A stretch of 64,000 nt of DNA from JADZEM01 sp046328125 (GCA_046328125.1 JAXLXF010000016.1:62001-126000), one strand, 5' to 3'. Shown: positions 1 through 9,573, counted from the stretch's first letter. Notes: generated by a model not told the origin, from the sequence alone. Made by a program: numbers and translations.

Positions 1-1270
1 GGAGATCCTCGGCAAGGAGCCAGCGGACCCCGGCCGAGTCATTCCCCTGGCCGTCCGTCAGGTCGATCAGCTCGCCGAAGACGTCGGACAGCGACTCGTT
101 GATCGCCCCGGACTGGCGGAAGTAGAGCAGGCCGGACTCGTACTGGGTGACGCCGTGGGTCAGCTCGTGACCGACCACGTCGTCTCCTTCCGAGAAGCCG
201 TCGCCGTACACCATTTCGAAGCCGTCCCAGAAGGCGTTTTGATAGTTGGTGCTGTAGTGCACGAACGACTTGATCGTCAGGCCGGCCCCGTCGATGCTGT
301 CGCGACCGAACCGGCTCTGATAGAAGTCGTAGGTGGCCCCGGCGTAGACATGCGCCGCGACGGCATCGGCGTCACCGCCTGCGCAGGTCGGGTTGGACTC
401 ATTGCAGACCAGCGTCCCGGTGACGGTGCCGTGATTGAGGGTGTAGGTCAGACGGTTCCTTGCGTCCGCGATCTGGTTGAACTTGAGCGCGATGACGCCG
501 TTCTGGGCGTTCACCAGCACCAGATACTTGATCGGCTCCTGGGGACCGGCCGTCACGTCCATGCGCCAGACCAGCGTGGTGTTCTGTGGGCCGGGGTCGC
601 CGATCAGGCCACGGTTGTAAATCTGAAGCTCGGGATCGCTGGCCTTGAGCTGGCGGGCGTCGCGCTGAGTCTCCTTCGCGACGACCCCGGCCGCCAGGCG
701 CTGTGCGTCGCCCTTGCTGATGGTGGGCGTGGTGTCCACCGTGATGTTCGGCAGGAGCTCGCCAGTGGCGACCTGGACGTTCTGCGCCTTGTCCAGATGG
801 ACGATCACTTCGCCGGCGAAAACGGGGATGCCGTTGTACTGCTGGGCGAACCGGACGATCGAGCGTCCGCCGTCGGCCGCCTTCTCGCGCTTGACGGTGA
901 GCTCACGGGACTGGTCCTTGACGCCGAACAGCGGGCCGTACGTCGCCATGAACCCGCGCGCCGCGTCCACCGAGGAGGCCGAGGCGGAGAGACCCGCTGC
1001 ACGCTTGATCGGCTGGCCGGGATCGGTGCCGATGAAGCGCACCATCCCGGTCTCGCGGTGGTACTCGACGTGGGCGCTGCCACCGGAATCCTGGCCGAGC
1101 CGCTGCACGAGACCCTGGTCTACCTTCGGCGCGGTCGGAGTGGGCGTTGGTTGCGTCGGAGCCTGCTGCGCGCGGGCCGTGTCTGTCGGCTGCACGAGCA
1201 GGCTGAGCACGATGAACAGCGCGCAGAGCGCACGGAATCCGCTCTTGAGCCTACGCCACGCGTTTCGCAT
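1..1270 (-). CDS. Secreted M4 (thermolysin-like) metallopeptidase, C-terminus beyond window edge
   Basis: Reading from the ATG at 1270, 423 codons are open to the window edge. The start MRNAWRRLKSGF leads into a hydrophobic stretch ending in ARAQQ, which is a signal peptide, followed by a Thr/Pro linker. Next comes an FTP/PepSY-type propeptide (for example YGPLFGVKDQSREL and NGIPVFAGEV). The catalytic zinc site HELTH begins at residue 368, and the third ligand sits in NESLSD (E392). M4 enzymes are extracellular zinc endopeptidases with an autoprocessed propeptide. It is a close paralogue of the complete gene at 2785-5766, so the missing part probably has similar C-terminal domains (inference). 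A run of G residues just upstream serves as the ribosome binding site. Confidence 0.93.
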   Translation of the reverse strand, partial: MRNAWRRLKSGFRALCALFIVLSLLVQPTDTARAQQAPTQPTPTPTAPKVDQGLVQRLGQDSGGSAHVEYHRETGMVRFIGTDPGQPIKRAAGLSASASSVDAARGFMATYGPLFGVKDQSRELTVKREKAADGGRSIVRFAQQYNGIPVFAGEVIVHLDKAQNVQVATGELLPNITVDTTPTISKGDAQRLAAGVVAKETQRDARQLKASDPELQIYNRGLIGDPGPQNTTLVWRMDVTAGPQEPIKYLVLVNAQNGVIALKFNQIADARNRLTYTLNHGTVTGTLVCNESNPTCAGGDADAVAAHVYAGATYDFYQSRFGRDSIDGAGLTIKSFVHYSTNYQNAFWDGFEMVYGDGFSEGDDVVGHELTHGVTQYESGLLYFRQSGAINESLSDVFGELIDLTDGQGNDSAGVRWLLAEDL

Positions 1271-1630
1271 GTCCCCCCCCGGCGAATCACTGGTACGATC
1301 GGCGACCAACTGGCCTGAGCTGGCCGCCACCCGCGCAAACGGAAACCGACCCTGCCCGAACGAGCTCCCCCTGGCAGGCCGCACTCATCGCCAAACGCTC
1401 GCGGCGCGTGTGCCCCACGCGCCGTCGATCCACGTGTTCGGTCGTCCGTCGAGGCAATGCGCGAACGCTGGCCCCTGCCTCGATTCGCCACGGCCAGGGT
1501 GTCGTCGCGTACGGTGCGACAACGCGCCTGGCAGGCCGGCTGACTCGGCGGCATGGTAGCAGATGTCAACCTGTGTGCAACAAGCCTCGGAGGCGCGCGT
1601 TCGTGGGAAGCCGGCGGCCGCCGTTTCGCG
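1271..1630. other. Intergenic spacer between two M4 protease paralogues
   Basis: No coding sequence is supported on either strand. It should hold the promoter of the minus-strand protease that starts at 1270, but I see no clear sigma-70 hexamer pair. The part next to the pseudogene stop (about 1540-1630) resembles the flank beyond the stop of the complete paralogue (about 2680-2784), so gene and flank were duplicated together. Confidence 0.6.
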
Positions 1631-2412
1631 CTAGAAGCCGCTCGGACCGCTCCCAAAGAACGTTTGCCACGGCCCGCAGTTGTCCGTCACGACGAGTGGG
1701 ACCATCACCGTACCCGGCGCCGTCCGGTGGACGGTGAACGACGCGGACGACTGCGGCGGGACAAACGAGCGTACGAACCCGTGGTGAGGCTGTTATCGAC
1801 TCCGAGCTCTTGGGCGACGACGCTCGCCGCGACCGCCTGCGCCTGCCCCTAGTCGGTCGAGGGCGTGGTGCTGACCGTGATCTCCGGCAGCAGCTCGCCG
1901 GTGGCGACCTGGACGTTCTGGCCCTTGTCCAGGTGGACGACGATCTCGCCGGCAAAGACCGGAATGCCGTTGTGCTGCTGCGTGAAGCGGAGGATCGAGC
2001 GACCATCGTCGGCGGCCCGCTCCCGCTTGACCTTCAGCTCGCGGCTCTGATCCTTGACCCCGAACAGCGGAGCGTAGGTGGTGAGGAACGAACGGGCCGC
2101 GACCTCTGGCGTGGCGTTGGCGGGCGCCCTCGCAGAGCGAGCGACGGGCCGGCCCGGGTCAGTGCCGATGAAGCGGACCATCCCGGTCTCGCGGTGATAC
2201 TCGACGTGCGCGGCGCCGCCGGACTCCTGCGAAAGCTAGCGGACCAGCGTCTGGTCGACGCGTGGCGATGGTGGCGCGGTCGGGGTCGGGGCGGCCGGGG
2301 TCTGCTGCGCACGGACCGGACCGGCCGGGTGCACGAGCAAGCTGGAGATCACCAGGAGCGACAGCAGTACCCATACGCGCTTCGCGAGCATCCGACGCCC
2401 GATACTCATCAT
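1631..2412 (-). pseudogene. Internally deleted M4 metallopeptidase pseudogene
   Basis: A third M4 paralogue remains only as its two ends. From ATG-ATG at 2412 the minus strand encodes a signal peptide (MSIGRRMLAKRVWVLLSLLV) and a propeptide close to the neighbours. An in-frame amber at 2238-2236 falls where the paralogue has Gln, and a second stop lies at 1851-1849. After VAASVVAQEL the sequence jumps directly to GVDNSLTTG, which matches the far C-terminus of the intact gene (GVGNGLITS). One frame change later it continues to GPWQTFFGSGPSGF and the stop at 1633-1631. About 730 codons, including the whole catalytic domain, are missing relative to the 993-residue copy. No functional protease can be made. 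Confidence 0.9.
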
Positions 2413-2784
2413 CCCCCCAGGATGCGCCGCGCGATGCCACGCAGGTCACGACGCCCGGGCGGTCATCGCCGGTGCCTATGCAGTCGAGCCTGCCAGCATG
2501 TGCCCGGTGGCAGGTCCCGCTCACCATCGATCGCCAGCGGCACGTATCCCCCTCGCCGCTAGCCGCCCGCTCCCGACCGTGTTACGTCGCAACACCGTGA
2601 CGCTACCGGTCAGTGTCTCGATGCAGCCCTTTTCGCCCGCCATCACGTCTGGTGCGACGATGCGGACATCGTCAGGGCTGAGTCGGCGGGATGGTGGCAG
2701 ATTGTCGTCTGGCGTGTCGCAAGGCTTCCGCTAGCACGGTCTGCCCGGGATCGTTTCCCGCGAACGGTGCGGCGTTGGCTCGCC
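2413..2784. other. Intergenic spacer
   Basis: No gene is supported. The segment next to the downstream protease stop (about 2680-2784) resembles the flank beyond the pseudogene stop, which marks this as part of the tandem duplication unit. Promoter elements for the pseudogene are not recognisable. Confidence 0.55.
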
Positions 2785-5766
2785 CTAGAAGCCGCCGATG
2801 CCGCTCCCGAAGAAGGTCTGCCACGGCCCGCAGCTGTCCGTGACGATCATCGGGACCATCACCGAGCCGCCCGGCGCGAGCCGGTGTACGGTGAACGTGA
2901 CCGTTGGCTTGGGGCCGAACACGATGTAGGTGAAGGACGTGATCAGCCCGTTCCCGACACCTGGGACGTCGAGCGTGGCGTTGACGATCGGGTGGCCGGT
3001 GAAGCCGAAGACGATCGACTGGACCAACCCCACGCCGGCCGTCACCGCGACGAGGCGCGCGCCCGGTCCGGCTGAGCCGTTCGAGAGCACGACGTTCGGG
3101 CGGTCGTCGCAGGCGCCGGTGTTGGTCACGCCAACGTCTGGGCCGTTCAGCCCGCTGTAGGCCGGATCGGTGGAGACGGCTGGCGCGGTGATGATGGTGT
3201 AAGCGACGTCGCCGTCTTTGACGAGGTCGTACACCCCTTTGACGGTCACGGTTTGCGGTTCAGCCCAGTTGAGCGGGGTGAACAGCAGCGAGGTCGGCCC
3301 GACGGTGCCCTCGTTGGTGTTGCTGCTGGAGAGGGCGATCGTGACGTTGGCGGTGGGTGCAGAGTTGAGCTTCACCGTGAAGGTGGTGGTGCCGCCTGAT
3401 TCGCTGGTGAACAGCCCGGAGATGGGCGCAACGTTGATGCCGGCCGTCGAGCCGCTGGCACAGGTGTAGAGCTGGATGTCGTCTACGAACCAGCCCTCGA
3501 AGCCGATCGTGGAATCGGTGCCGATGCGGAATCGGAAGCGGAAGCTCTGACCGCCGAGCGACGCGAGATTGAGCCGGGTGGCGCCGTACGACTGACTGCC
3601 AACCCAGGCTGATTGCCCGGCCAGGGGATTGGTGCTGCCGGCCGCCGCCGTGACGAGCGTGCCGTTGTACCCACCCTCCGAGATCAAGGGCTGGGCGTTG
3701 AGCCAGGTGGTGCCGTTGTCAACCGAGTATTCCAGGATAGCGCCGTCCCAGTAGCGGGCCGTCGAAGCGTCCAGGTCTTCGGTGTCGAACGACCAGGCGT
3801 GGTTGAAGCGCATGAAGGCGTTGTTGGGGAGGAGGGTGCTGCCGTCCCTGGCAAAAACGTACGAGGCGGTGTCGCCGCGATCGAAGCCGTGGAGGTTTCT
3901 GATGCCGCTGGTGGTCACCACGTACGGGATCGAGGGCGGGTATTCCCACTCTTCGCCGGGGCCGCCGGTCAGGATGGAGTGGGTGAAGCTGCTGTTGGTG
4001 ACGGTGGAGTTTTCGAGGTCGTCGTAGAAGAGGTAGGTGGGAATCTGTCCCGGCCCGCAGATCGGCGCGATGGTTGAGCCTGCGCCGCTAGCGGTGGGCG
4101 GGAGGTTCATCTCGGTGGCCTGCACGGCGGCGGTGACGGACTGGCAGTCCGCGACGGTGGTGTAGTCCGAGGAGACCAGGGTGAAGCACGCTTGCTGGAG
4201 CGCGAGATAGAGGTCGGCGTAGTCTGAGCCGGGTGTGAGCAGGTTGGTCTGGGCTTCGTAGTAGATCCTGGCGGTCTTGTAGACGCCGAGGCCGGTGACG
4301 GTCTTGCCGTTGAACGAGCCGCCGTCGGAGATCAGGTAGGCGGCCTTGTTGCCGACGCCGCTGTTGATGTGGACGCCGCCGTTGTCGGTGTTGTAGCCCC
4401 AGAACAGCGGGCTGGTCATCCGGTCCGGATCGTTGAAGGCCGGTGGATTCGCCATGTTGCGGATGCTGCCGATGCTCAGGTCTTCGCCGACCAGCCAGCG
4501 AACGGCGGGAGCGTCGTTTCCCAGGCCGTCCGTCAGGTCCACCAGCTCGCCGAAGATGTCTGACAGCGACTCGTTGATGGCGCCCGACTGGCGGTAGTAG
4601 AGCAGGCCGGACTCGTACTGGGTGACGCCGTGAGTGAGCTCGTGGGCCACGACGTCGTCGCCTGCCGAGAAGCCGTCGCCGTAGACCATCTGCGCGCCGT
4701 TCCAGAAGGCATTCCGGTAGTTGACCCCGAAGTGGACGGACGACTTGATGGTCATGCCAGCGTCGTTGACGCTGTCGCGGCCGAGGCGGCTCTGGTAGAA
4801 GTCGTAGGTGACGCCGGCGTAGGTGTGGGCCGCGAGCGCGTCGGCGTCGCCGCCGCCACAGTTGAGCGTGCCCTCGGTGCAGAGCAGGCTGCCGGGCAGG
4901 AAGCCCTCGTCCGAGAGGTGGCTCATGGTGTAGGTTTCGCGGCTTCTGGCCTCTTCGACCTGGTTGAACTTCAGCACGATGGCGCCGCTCTGGGCGTCCA
5001 CCAGGACGAGATACCGGATGGGGGCGAGCGCCCCGGTGGTGACCTCGACGCGCCAGACGAGCTGGGTGAGGTTGGGGCCAGGATCCCCGATCAGCTCGCG
5101 GTTGTACACCTGAAGCTCCGGATCGCTGGCTGCGAGCTGGCCGGCGTCCAGATGCTTCTCGCGCGCGACCACGGCGACGGCACTGCCGCGCGCCTGACTC
5201 TTGGAGATGGAGGGCGTGGTGCTGACGGCGATATCCGGCAGGAGCTCGCCGGTGGCAACCTGGACGTTCTGCGCCTTGTCCAGATGGACGACGACCTCGC
5301 CGGCGAAGACGGGAATGCCGTTGTACTGCTGGGCGAACCGGACGATCGAGCGGCCGCCGCTGTCGGCCTTCTGGCGCTTGACGCCGAGCTCGCGGGCCTG
5401 GTCCTTGACGCCGAAGAGGGGACCGTACGCGGTCATGAACGCGCGGGCGGCAGCTTCGGGTGGTGCGGAGGCGGGAACGCGCGCTCGGGCGACGGGCTGG
5501 CCGGGGGTGTTGGCGCCGATGAAGCGGACCTTGCCGGTCTCACTGTGGTAGGCGATCTGGACCTGGCCGCCGCCGTCCTGCTGCAATTGACGGACCAGAC
5601 CGGCGTCAACACGCGGAGCGGACGGCTGTGGTGTTGGCGTGGGCGTGGCGGGGGTCTGCTGCTGAGCCTGCGCGAGGCCGTCGGGCTGCGCCAGCAAGGT
5701 CAGCAGGAGGAGCAGGGCGCAGACGGCTCGCACCGTGTTGCGGAGCTTGCTGCGTCTGACGCTCAC
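2785..5766 (-). CDS. Secreted M4 metallopeptidase with C-terminal beta-rich domains
   Basis: This is a 993-residue extracellular zinc protease. It starts with GTG at 5766 behind GGGGAGAG. Residues 1-34 are a signal peptide, followed by a Pro/Thr linker and an FTP plus PepSY propeptide to about 250. The M4 catalytic domain covers about 260-560, with HELTH at 375-379, third ligand E399, and proton-donor-type His466 in GGVHINSG. About 575-765 forms a MAM/immune-inhibitor-A-like beta domain ending GWFVDDIQLY. About 770-880 resembles a Calx-beta-type repeat (ESGGTTTFTVKLNSAP). A final domain ends CGPWQTFFGSGIGGF. Typical thermolysins are 500-550 residues, so the tail is an addition that probably binds cell-surface or substrate polymers (inference). 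It is the only complete member of the three-gene array visible here. Confidence 0.95.
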   Translation of the reverse strand: MSVRRSKLRNTVRAVCALLLLLTLLAQPDGLAQAQQQTPATPTPTPQPSAPRVDAGLVRQLQQDGGGQVQIAYHSETGKVRFIGANTPGQPVARARVPASAPPEAAARAFMTAYGPLFGVKDQARELGVKRQKADSGGRSIVRFAQQYNGIPVFAGEVVVHLDKAQNVQVATGELLPDIAVSTTPSISKSQARGSAVAVVAREKHLDAGQLAASDPELQVYNRELIGDPGPNLTQLVWRVEVTTGALAPIRYLVLVDAQSGAIVLKFNQVEEARSRETYTMSHLSDEGFLPGSLLCTEGTLNCGGGDADALAAHTYAGVTYDFYQSRLGRDSVNDAGMTIKSSVHFGVNYRNAFWNGAQMVYGDGFSAGDDVVAHELTHGVTQYESGLLYYRQSGAINESLSDIFGELVDLTDGLGNDAPAVRWLVGEDLSIGSIRNMANPPAFNDPDRMTSPLFWGYNTDNGGVHINSGVGNKAAYLISDGGSFNGKTVTGLGVYKTARIYYEAQTNLLTPGSDYADLYLALQQACFTLVSSDYTTVADCQSVTAAVQATEMNLPPTASGAGSTIAPICGPGQIPTYLFYDDLENSTVTNSSFTHSILTGGPGEEWEYPPSIPYVVTTSGIRNLHGFDRGDTASYVFARDGSTLLPNNAFMRFNHAWSFDTEDLDASTARYWDGAILEYSVDNGTTWLNAQPLISEGGYNGTLVTAAAGSTNPLAGQSAWVGSQSYGATRLNLASLGGQSFRFRFRIGTDSTIGFEGWFVDDIQLYTCASGSTAGINVAPISGLFTSESGGTTTFTVKLNSAPTANVTIALSSSNTNEGTVGPTSLLFTPLNWAEPQTVTVKGVYDLVKDGDVAYTIITAPAVSTDPAYSGLNGPDVGVTNTGACDDRPNVVLSNGSAGPGARLVAVTAGVGLVQSIVFGFTGHPIVNATLDVPGVGNGLITSFTYIVFGPKPTVTFTVHRLAPGGSVMVPMIVTDSCGPWQTFFGSGIGGF

Positions 5767-5848
5767 GGTCTCTCCCCGGACGGTTGGCCCTGCCCGCCAT
5801 AACCGTCAGCTAGCAACGATTGGCGATGCCCCGGCGGGACGCTACGTC

Positions 5849-7654
5849 TCAGCGGCGGGTGATGCGCCAGAGGGTGAAGCCGCCGCCGTCGTCGTTGGGG
5901 AGGGGATCGAGCGTCCAGGCATCGGCGTTGCTGCGATTACGCATGCTGCTCGGCTGGAGATCGGCCAGCACCAGCGCGGTGGGGGCGTCGATGCGGCGTG
6001 CGATCCGCTCTGAGGAGTCCTCGAGCATAGCGCGCGGGACGCCGCGCAGCTCCATCATGAAGTCGAAGGTGCGCTGGGCGGTCCCGGCCGCGCCGGTCCG
6101 GTCCTTCTGCAGCGTCGGGTCCAGGATGACCGGCTCGCCGGGCCGGCGCTGCCGTTCGAGCGCCGCGAGGGTGACGAAGTAGCGGTCGTTCGTCTCGTTG
6201 GCGGCCAGGACGTCGCGCTCGTAGCGGACGAGCGGCACCAGCGGGTAGAGGACGACCGCTGCCAGCACGACGGCGAGCGCGGCCAGCTGCCAGGGGCGTG
6301 ACGCGGAGCCAGACCGTGTACCGGTGGGTTGGACGGTACGCTGAGGGCTGGCGAAGAAGCGCTGCCAGAGCATGGCGGCGAGGCCGCCGACGCCAGCGAA
6401 CGCCAGCGGCACGAGCGGCATCAGGTAGCGCCCCTGGCGGGGCAGGTTGTCGTGGCTGGCGGGGAACAGCGGCAAGAGCAGCAGGAAGGAGACGACAGCC
6501 AGTGGCAGGCTGAGGGCGCCCAGGCGCCAGGCGGCAGCCAGTCCGGCGACGGCCAGGACGGTGTACGCCAGTACGAGCGGATCGCGCAGGTACGTCTCGG
6601 GCGGGGCTGCCTGCCAGTCTACGGCGCTCGCCACGATCCGGGGCAGGGTCTGCCCGATCTCGACGGCGCGCCCACGGTAGCTGAAGTCTTTGTCCCGCCC
6701 TTCCTGGTAGCCGCTGGTCTGCTCGCGCGACTCCTTGAGGGTGCCGAAGTCGGTGGCGATCAGGTTGTAGGCGAGCAGCGGACTGATCCCGACCAGGAAC
6801 GCCAGGATGGCGGCGTAGGCCCAGCGGGTCCGGAAGTAGACACGGCCACGCCAGCCGACGTAGCCGAGCAGCACCGGCCAGAGCAGGAGCATGGTCGGGT
6901 GCTGCTGCTGCGCGAGCCCGAACAGCAGGCCGGCGCCGACCAGGCACCAGCCCCGGGAAAAGGCCCTCACCCCCAGCCCCTCTCCCGCGCACAGGGAGAG
7001 GGGAGCAAGTGATGCCGTCTCCCCCCTCTCGGCGCCGGAGAGGGGGGCTGGGGGCGTGGGGTGGACGGCGCGTTCGACCAGCCAGAGGGACAGGGTCAGG
7101 TACAGCAGGACAGTGCCGTGCGGCCACGCCAGGTGGCTGGTCGTGAGGACGTGGACGGCCGAGGTCGCCAGCAGCCCGCCGCCGATCAGCGCGCCGATCC
7201 AGCCAGTCCGTCGGCGGGCGACGGCGTCCTCGGGCGTGACAGCTCGGCGGGCGAGCGCTGCCCCGAGCAGGCCAGTCGCCACGACGGAGCCGACGCCGAG
7301 CACCAGCTGAAGCAGGCGGGGTGTGTAGATGCTGGGACCGAACAGCCAGAAGAGGCCAGCCTGGAGGTAATAGTGAAACGCGCCGGTGTAGGCGTTGACG
7401 CCGATCAGCGGGCGCTTTCCCTCCCAGATCCCGTAGCTGACCTGGGCGTCGAAGACCTCGTCCGTGAACTGGGGGATGTACCAGAGGTTTGGCCAGCGGA
7501 TCGCGAACGCGACGGCGGCGAGCACGAGCAGCGGCCACCAGTCCAGCAGCCAACGGGTCAGCGGCGCTCGCCGAGGGCCGCTGAGGTCTGCCCTGGAGCG
7601 CTGGGCGGACTGCTCCGAGGTGGACGGCTGGACCGGGGGAGCCTGGGCACGCAT
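5849..7654 (-). CDS. GT39-type multipass glycosyltransferase with in-frame repeat insertion
   Basis: This 601-residue integral membrane protein has roughly a dozen hydrophobic helices. After the first helix comes FTDEVFDA (D65, E66), placed like the catalytic acidic pair in the first outer loop of GT39/ArnT/PMT-type enzymes. These transfer sugars from polyprenyl-phosphate donors on the outer membrane face. The C-terminus is soluble (about 480-601), as in many family members. At about residues 199-231 the sequence switches to a Pro/Gly/Ala-rich stretch (PTPPAPLSGAERGE, then SLAPLSLCAGEGLG). It is encoded by a palindromic repeat (6964-7061) inserted without breaking the frame. Acceptor and sugar are unknown. 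Confidence 0.82.
   Translation of the reverse strand: MRAQAPPVQPSTSEQSAQRSRADLSGPRRAPLTRWLLDWWPLLVLAAVAFAIRWPNLWYIPQFTDEVFDAQVSYGIWEGKRPLIGVNAYTGAFHYYLQAGLFWLFGPSIYTPRLLQLVLGVGSVVATGLLGAALARRAVTPEDAVARRRTGWIGALIGGGLLATSAVHVLTTSHLAWPHGTVLLYLTLSLWLVERAVHPTPPAPLSGAERGETASLAPLSLCAGEGLGVRAFSRGWCLVGAGLLFGLAQQQHPTMLLLWPVLLGYVGWRGRVYFRTRWAYAAILAFLVGISPLLAYNLIATDFGTLKESREQTSGYQEGRDKDFSYRGRAVEIGQTLPRIVASAVDWQAAPPETYLRDPLVLAYTVLAVAGLAAAWRLGALSLPLAVVSFLLLLPLFPASHDNLPRQGRYLMPLVPLAFAGVGGLAAMLWQRFFASPQRTVQPTGTRSGSASRPWQLAALAVVLAAVVLYPLVPLVRYERDVLAANETNDRYFVTLAALERQRRPGEPVILDPTLQKDRTGAAGTAQRTFDFMMELRGVPRAMLEDSSERIARRIDAPTALVLADLQPSSMRNRSNADAWTLDPLPNDDGGGFTLWRITRR
6964..7061. repeat. Palindromic intergenic-type repeat inserted inside a coding region
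   Basis: The ends are inverted copies of each other (CCCTCACCCCCAGCCCC against GGGGGGCTGGGGGCGTGGG). Inside lies a 10-bp perfect stem, CCCCTCTCCC/GGGAGAGGGG at 6977-7003, with loop GCGCACA. A second hairpin sits at about 7022-7047. The same loop recurs in the intergenic element at 24083-24113 on a different stem. Here it is translated as part of the GT39 gene. Confidence 0.8.
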
Positions 7655-7686
7655 GGCGGCAAGTGTGCCGTTCAGGGCGGGCCGTC

Positions 7687-7733
7687 GCGCAAGGTGTGAG
7701 GGCGCAAGGTGTGGGAGCGCAAGGTGTGAGAGC
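7687..7733. repeat. Short tandem repeat, three copies of a GCGCAAGGTGTG unit
   Basis: Three near-identical copies of GCGCAAGGTGTGRG lie head to tail between the glycosyltransferase start and the stop of the next minus-strand gene. No function is evident. Confidence 0.6.
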
Positions 7734-7737
7734 GGGG

Positions 7738-9393
7738 TCAGTCTGGGATCAGGAAGTCCGTCGCGATCCAGCCGACCCTGCCGTCTGGGATGCGGACGCG
7801 CTGCCAGACGAGGTCTTCTTGCCGCTCGGCGGCTCCCAACGCCTGGACGCGGGTGCCGGCCGGCACGGCGGCGATGGCCGGGGCCGATCGGGTGGGGAGC
7901 TCGCGGAGGCGGACGGCGTCGCCGTCGGTGTTGCCGACGCGCAGGTAGCGGATCGGCTCGGCAGGGACGGTGGGCGTGGCGGTCGGCTGGGGGTTGGTCG
8001 CGGCGTTCGCGCGGGGGGTCGGGGTGGGGGCTACTGCCCTGGGCGTGGGCGTAGCAGGCGCGGACGTCGCGGTGGCAGGTACGGGGGTTGAGGTCGGGCG
8101 GGCTGGCGTCGCGGTGGGCGGCACGGGTGTGTCGGTCGGGGCCGGGGTAGCCTCGGCGGGCGCGGGCGTGTCGGCGGCGGCAGCGTCAGCACCCGGGGCG
8201 ACTGGCTGCACGGCCAGAATCGGGTTCTTCGTGGGCGGCGTCTTCGGATCGCCGCGCGCGGTGTTCCCGAAGTCGGGCTCCCACTCTGGCGAGCCGCGCT
8301 GGCGGGGCAGGTTCATGATGAGATCGTAGGTGGGGGTCTTGTTGATGATGTGGTTGGTGGCGTCGAAGTCGAACATCCAGTAGACGCCGCGATCCGGATG
8401 CCAGAAGAGCGGCGTCACCGCGACGACGCGCGAGTCCGCCATCCAGTGGCGGAACGCCTCCTCGTAGAACGCCGCGATCTCCTTGTCGTCGCCGGTGTTG
8501 AGGTGGCCGGCTTCGGTGATCAGGACCGGCATGTCGCGGCCGATGGCGTCCAGCTCGGCCTCGTAAGCGCGGTAGGTGTAGCGCAGGTCTGGCCCCTGGT
8601 TTGGCACGGCATAGGGATTGGAGGCCCAGCCGGCCAGCCGGCTGAAGATGCCCGGCACGGCGGCATCCATGCCGGCCAGGAACTCGTAGGCGTCCTGCAT
8701 CTTCGGCATCTCGGAGGTGTTGGAGGCGTCCAATGGCCCGTTGACGATCCTGAACCGATCCTGGTCCGCGAAGACGTCGATGAAGTGAGAGAGGTACGCG
8801 GCGTAGGTGGCTGAGTCAACTTCGCCGCCCCACTCGCGTCCGAGGTTTGGCTCGTTGCCGGCGATGATCCAGGCGTGCTTCACCGGCCAGTGGCCTTGCT
8901 CCAGGAAGGCGCGCCACTTTTCGGCGTCGTCGGGGGCAGGGCGAGACCAGACCTCGGCCTCGACGTCGAAGGTGGTGGCGACGCGGATGATGGGCTGGAG
9001 GTGCTGCTCGTAGCAGCGGTCCAGCAGCTCCTGGAGGAGGCGCTCGCCACTGGCACTGTCTCGCTCGGAGGCGGTGAACACGACGGTCAGGTAGCCCCAG
9101 TCGCCGCCGTTGGCGTTGACGAGGTCGGCGGCGGCGTAGATGTAGCGGTCCTTGCGCAGGCGAGCGACGTTGAGCCCGACGACGTTGTTGCCGGTGGGAG
9201 CCGGCTGCGCGGCCGGTGGAGCGGCCGGTGGCGCACCAGCCGCCGGGTCGGCAGGAGTGGGCGTGGCGGACGCTTCCGGCTCGTCGTCGGCGTCCTGGCT
9301 CCAGGCAGCGCCGGACGGGTGGAAGAGGATCGTCAGCAGCAACGTTACCCGCACGAGGCTGATGATTGCTCCCGCGAATCGCCGTCGCCGCAT
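7738..9393 (-). CDS. Secreted glycoside-hydrolase-like (TIM-barrel) protein with C-terminal SH3 domain
   Basis: 551 residues. An N-terminal hydrophobic stretch (signal peptide or anchor, residues 10-32) is followed by an Ala/Pro linker. A barrel-like domain (about 68-375) contains AGNEPN (E181) and LITEAGH (E294). They are spaced like the acid/base and nucleophile glutamates of clan GH-A enzymes. A 100-residue Thr/Pro/Ala linker precedes a bacterial SH3-like domain (about 478-551: VRLRELPTRSAPAIAAVPAG, then GRVGWIATDFL). SH3b domains often bind cell-wall material, so this may be a wall-associated polysaccharide enzyme (inference). The exact family and substrate are not identifiable by eye. 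Confidence 0.8.
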   Translation of the reverse strand: MRRRRFAGAIISLVRVTLLLTILFHPSGAAWSQDADDEPEASATPTPADPAAGAPPAAPPAAQPAPTGNNVVGLNVARLRKDRYIYAAADLVNANGGDWGYLTVVFTASERDSASGERLLQELLDRCYEQHLQPIIRVATTFDVEAEVWSRPAPDDAEKWRAFLEQGHWPVKHAWIIAGNEPNLGREWGGEVDSATYAAYLSHFIDVFADQDRFRIVNGPLDASNTSEMPKMQDAYEFLAGMDAAVPGIFSRLAGWASNPYAVPNQGPDLRYTYRAYEAELDAIGRDMPVLITEAGHLNTGDDKEIAAFYEEAFRHWMADSRVVAVTPLFWHPDRGVYWMFDFDATNHIINKTPTYDLIMNLPRQRGSPEWEPDFGNTARGDPKTPPTKNPILAVQPVAPGADAAAADTPAPAEATPAPTDTPVPPTATPARPTSTPVPATATSAPATPTPRAVAPTPTPRANAATNPQPTATPTVPAEPIRYLRVGNTDGDAVRLRELPTRSAPAIAAVPAGTRVQALGAAERQEDLVWQRVRIPDGRVGWIATDFLIPD

Positions 9394-9573
9394 CTACGCT
9401 CCTCCAGGCCCGATCTGCCTGCCAGGCCCGGCCACGGGGCGGATGATACCGTGTTCGTACCCTGCCCGTCTCGCGGTTAACGAGCGGGGTAGCAAGGAGA
9501 GTGACGGCCGGCCAGTCTACAGTCTAGCGGAGGACGGGGCGTCAGGCGGACATTTCCGTCATGCAAACACCCG

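Noticed and set aside
155..1318. Long plus-strand open frame opposite the first protease gene, and many similar frames elsewhere
   Set aside because: It lies antisense to a clear M4 protease and has no protein-family pattern. At this GC content antisense and shifted frames stay open by chance.
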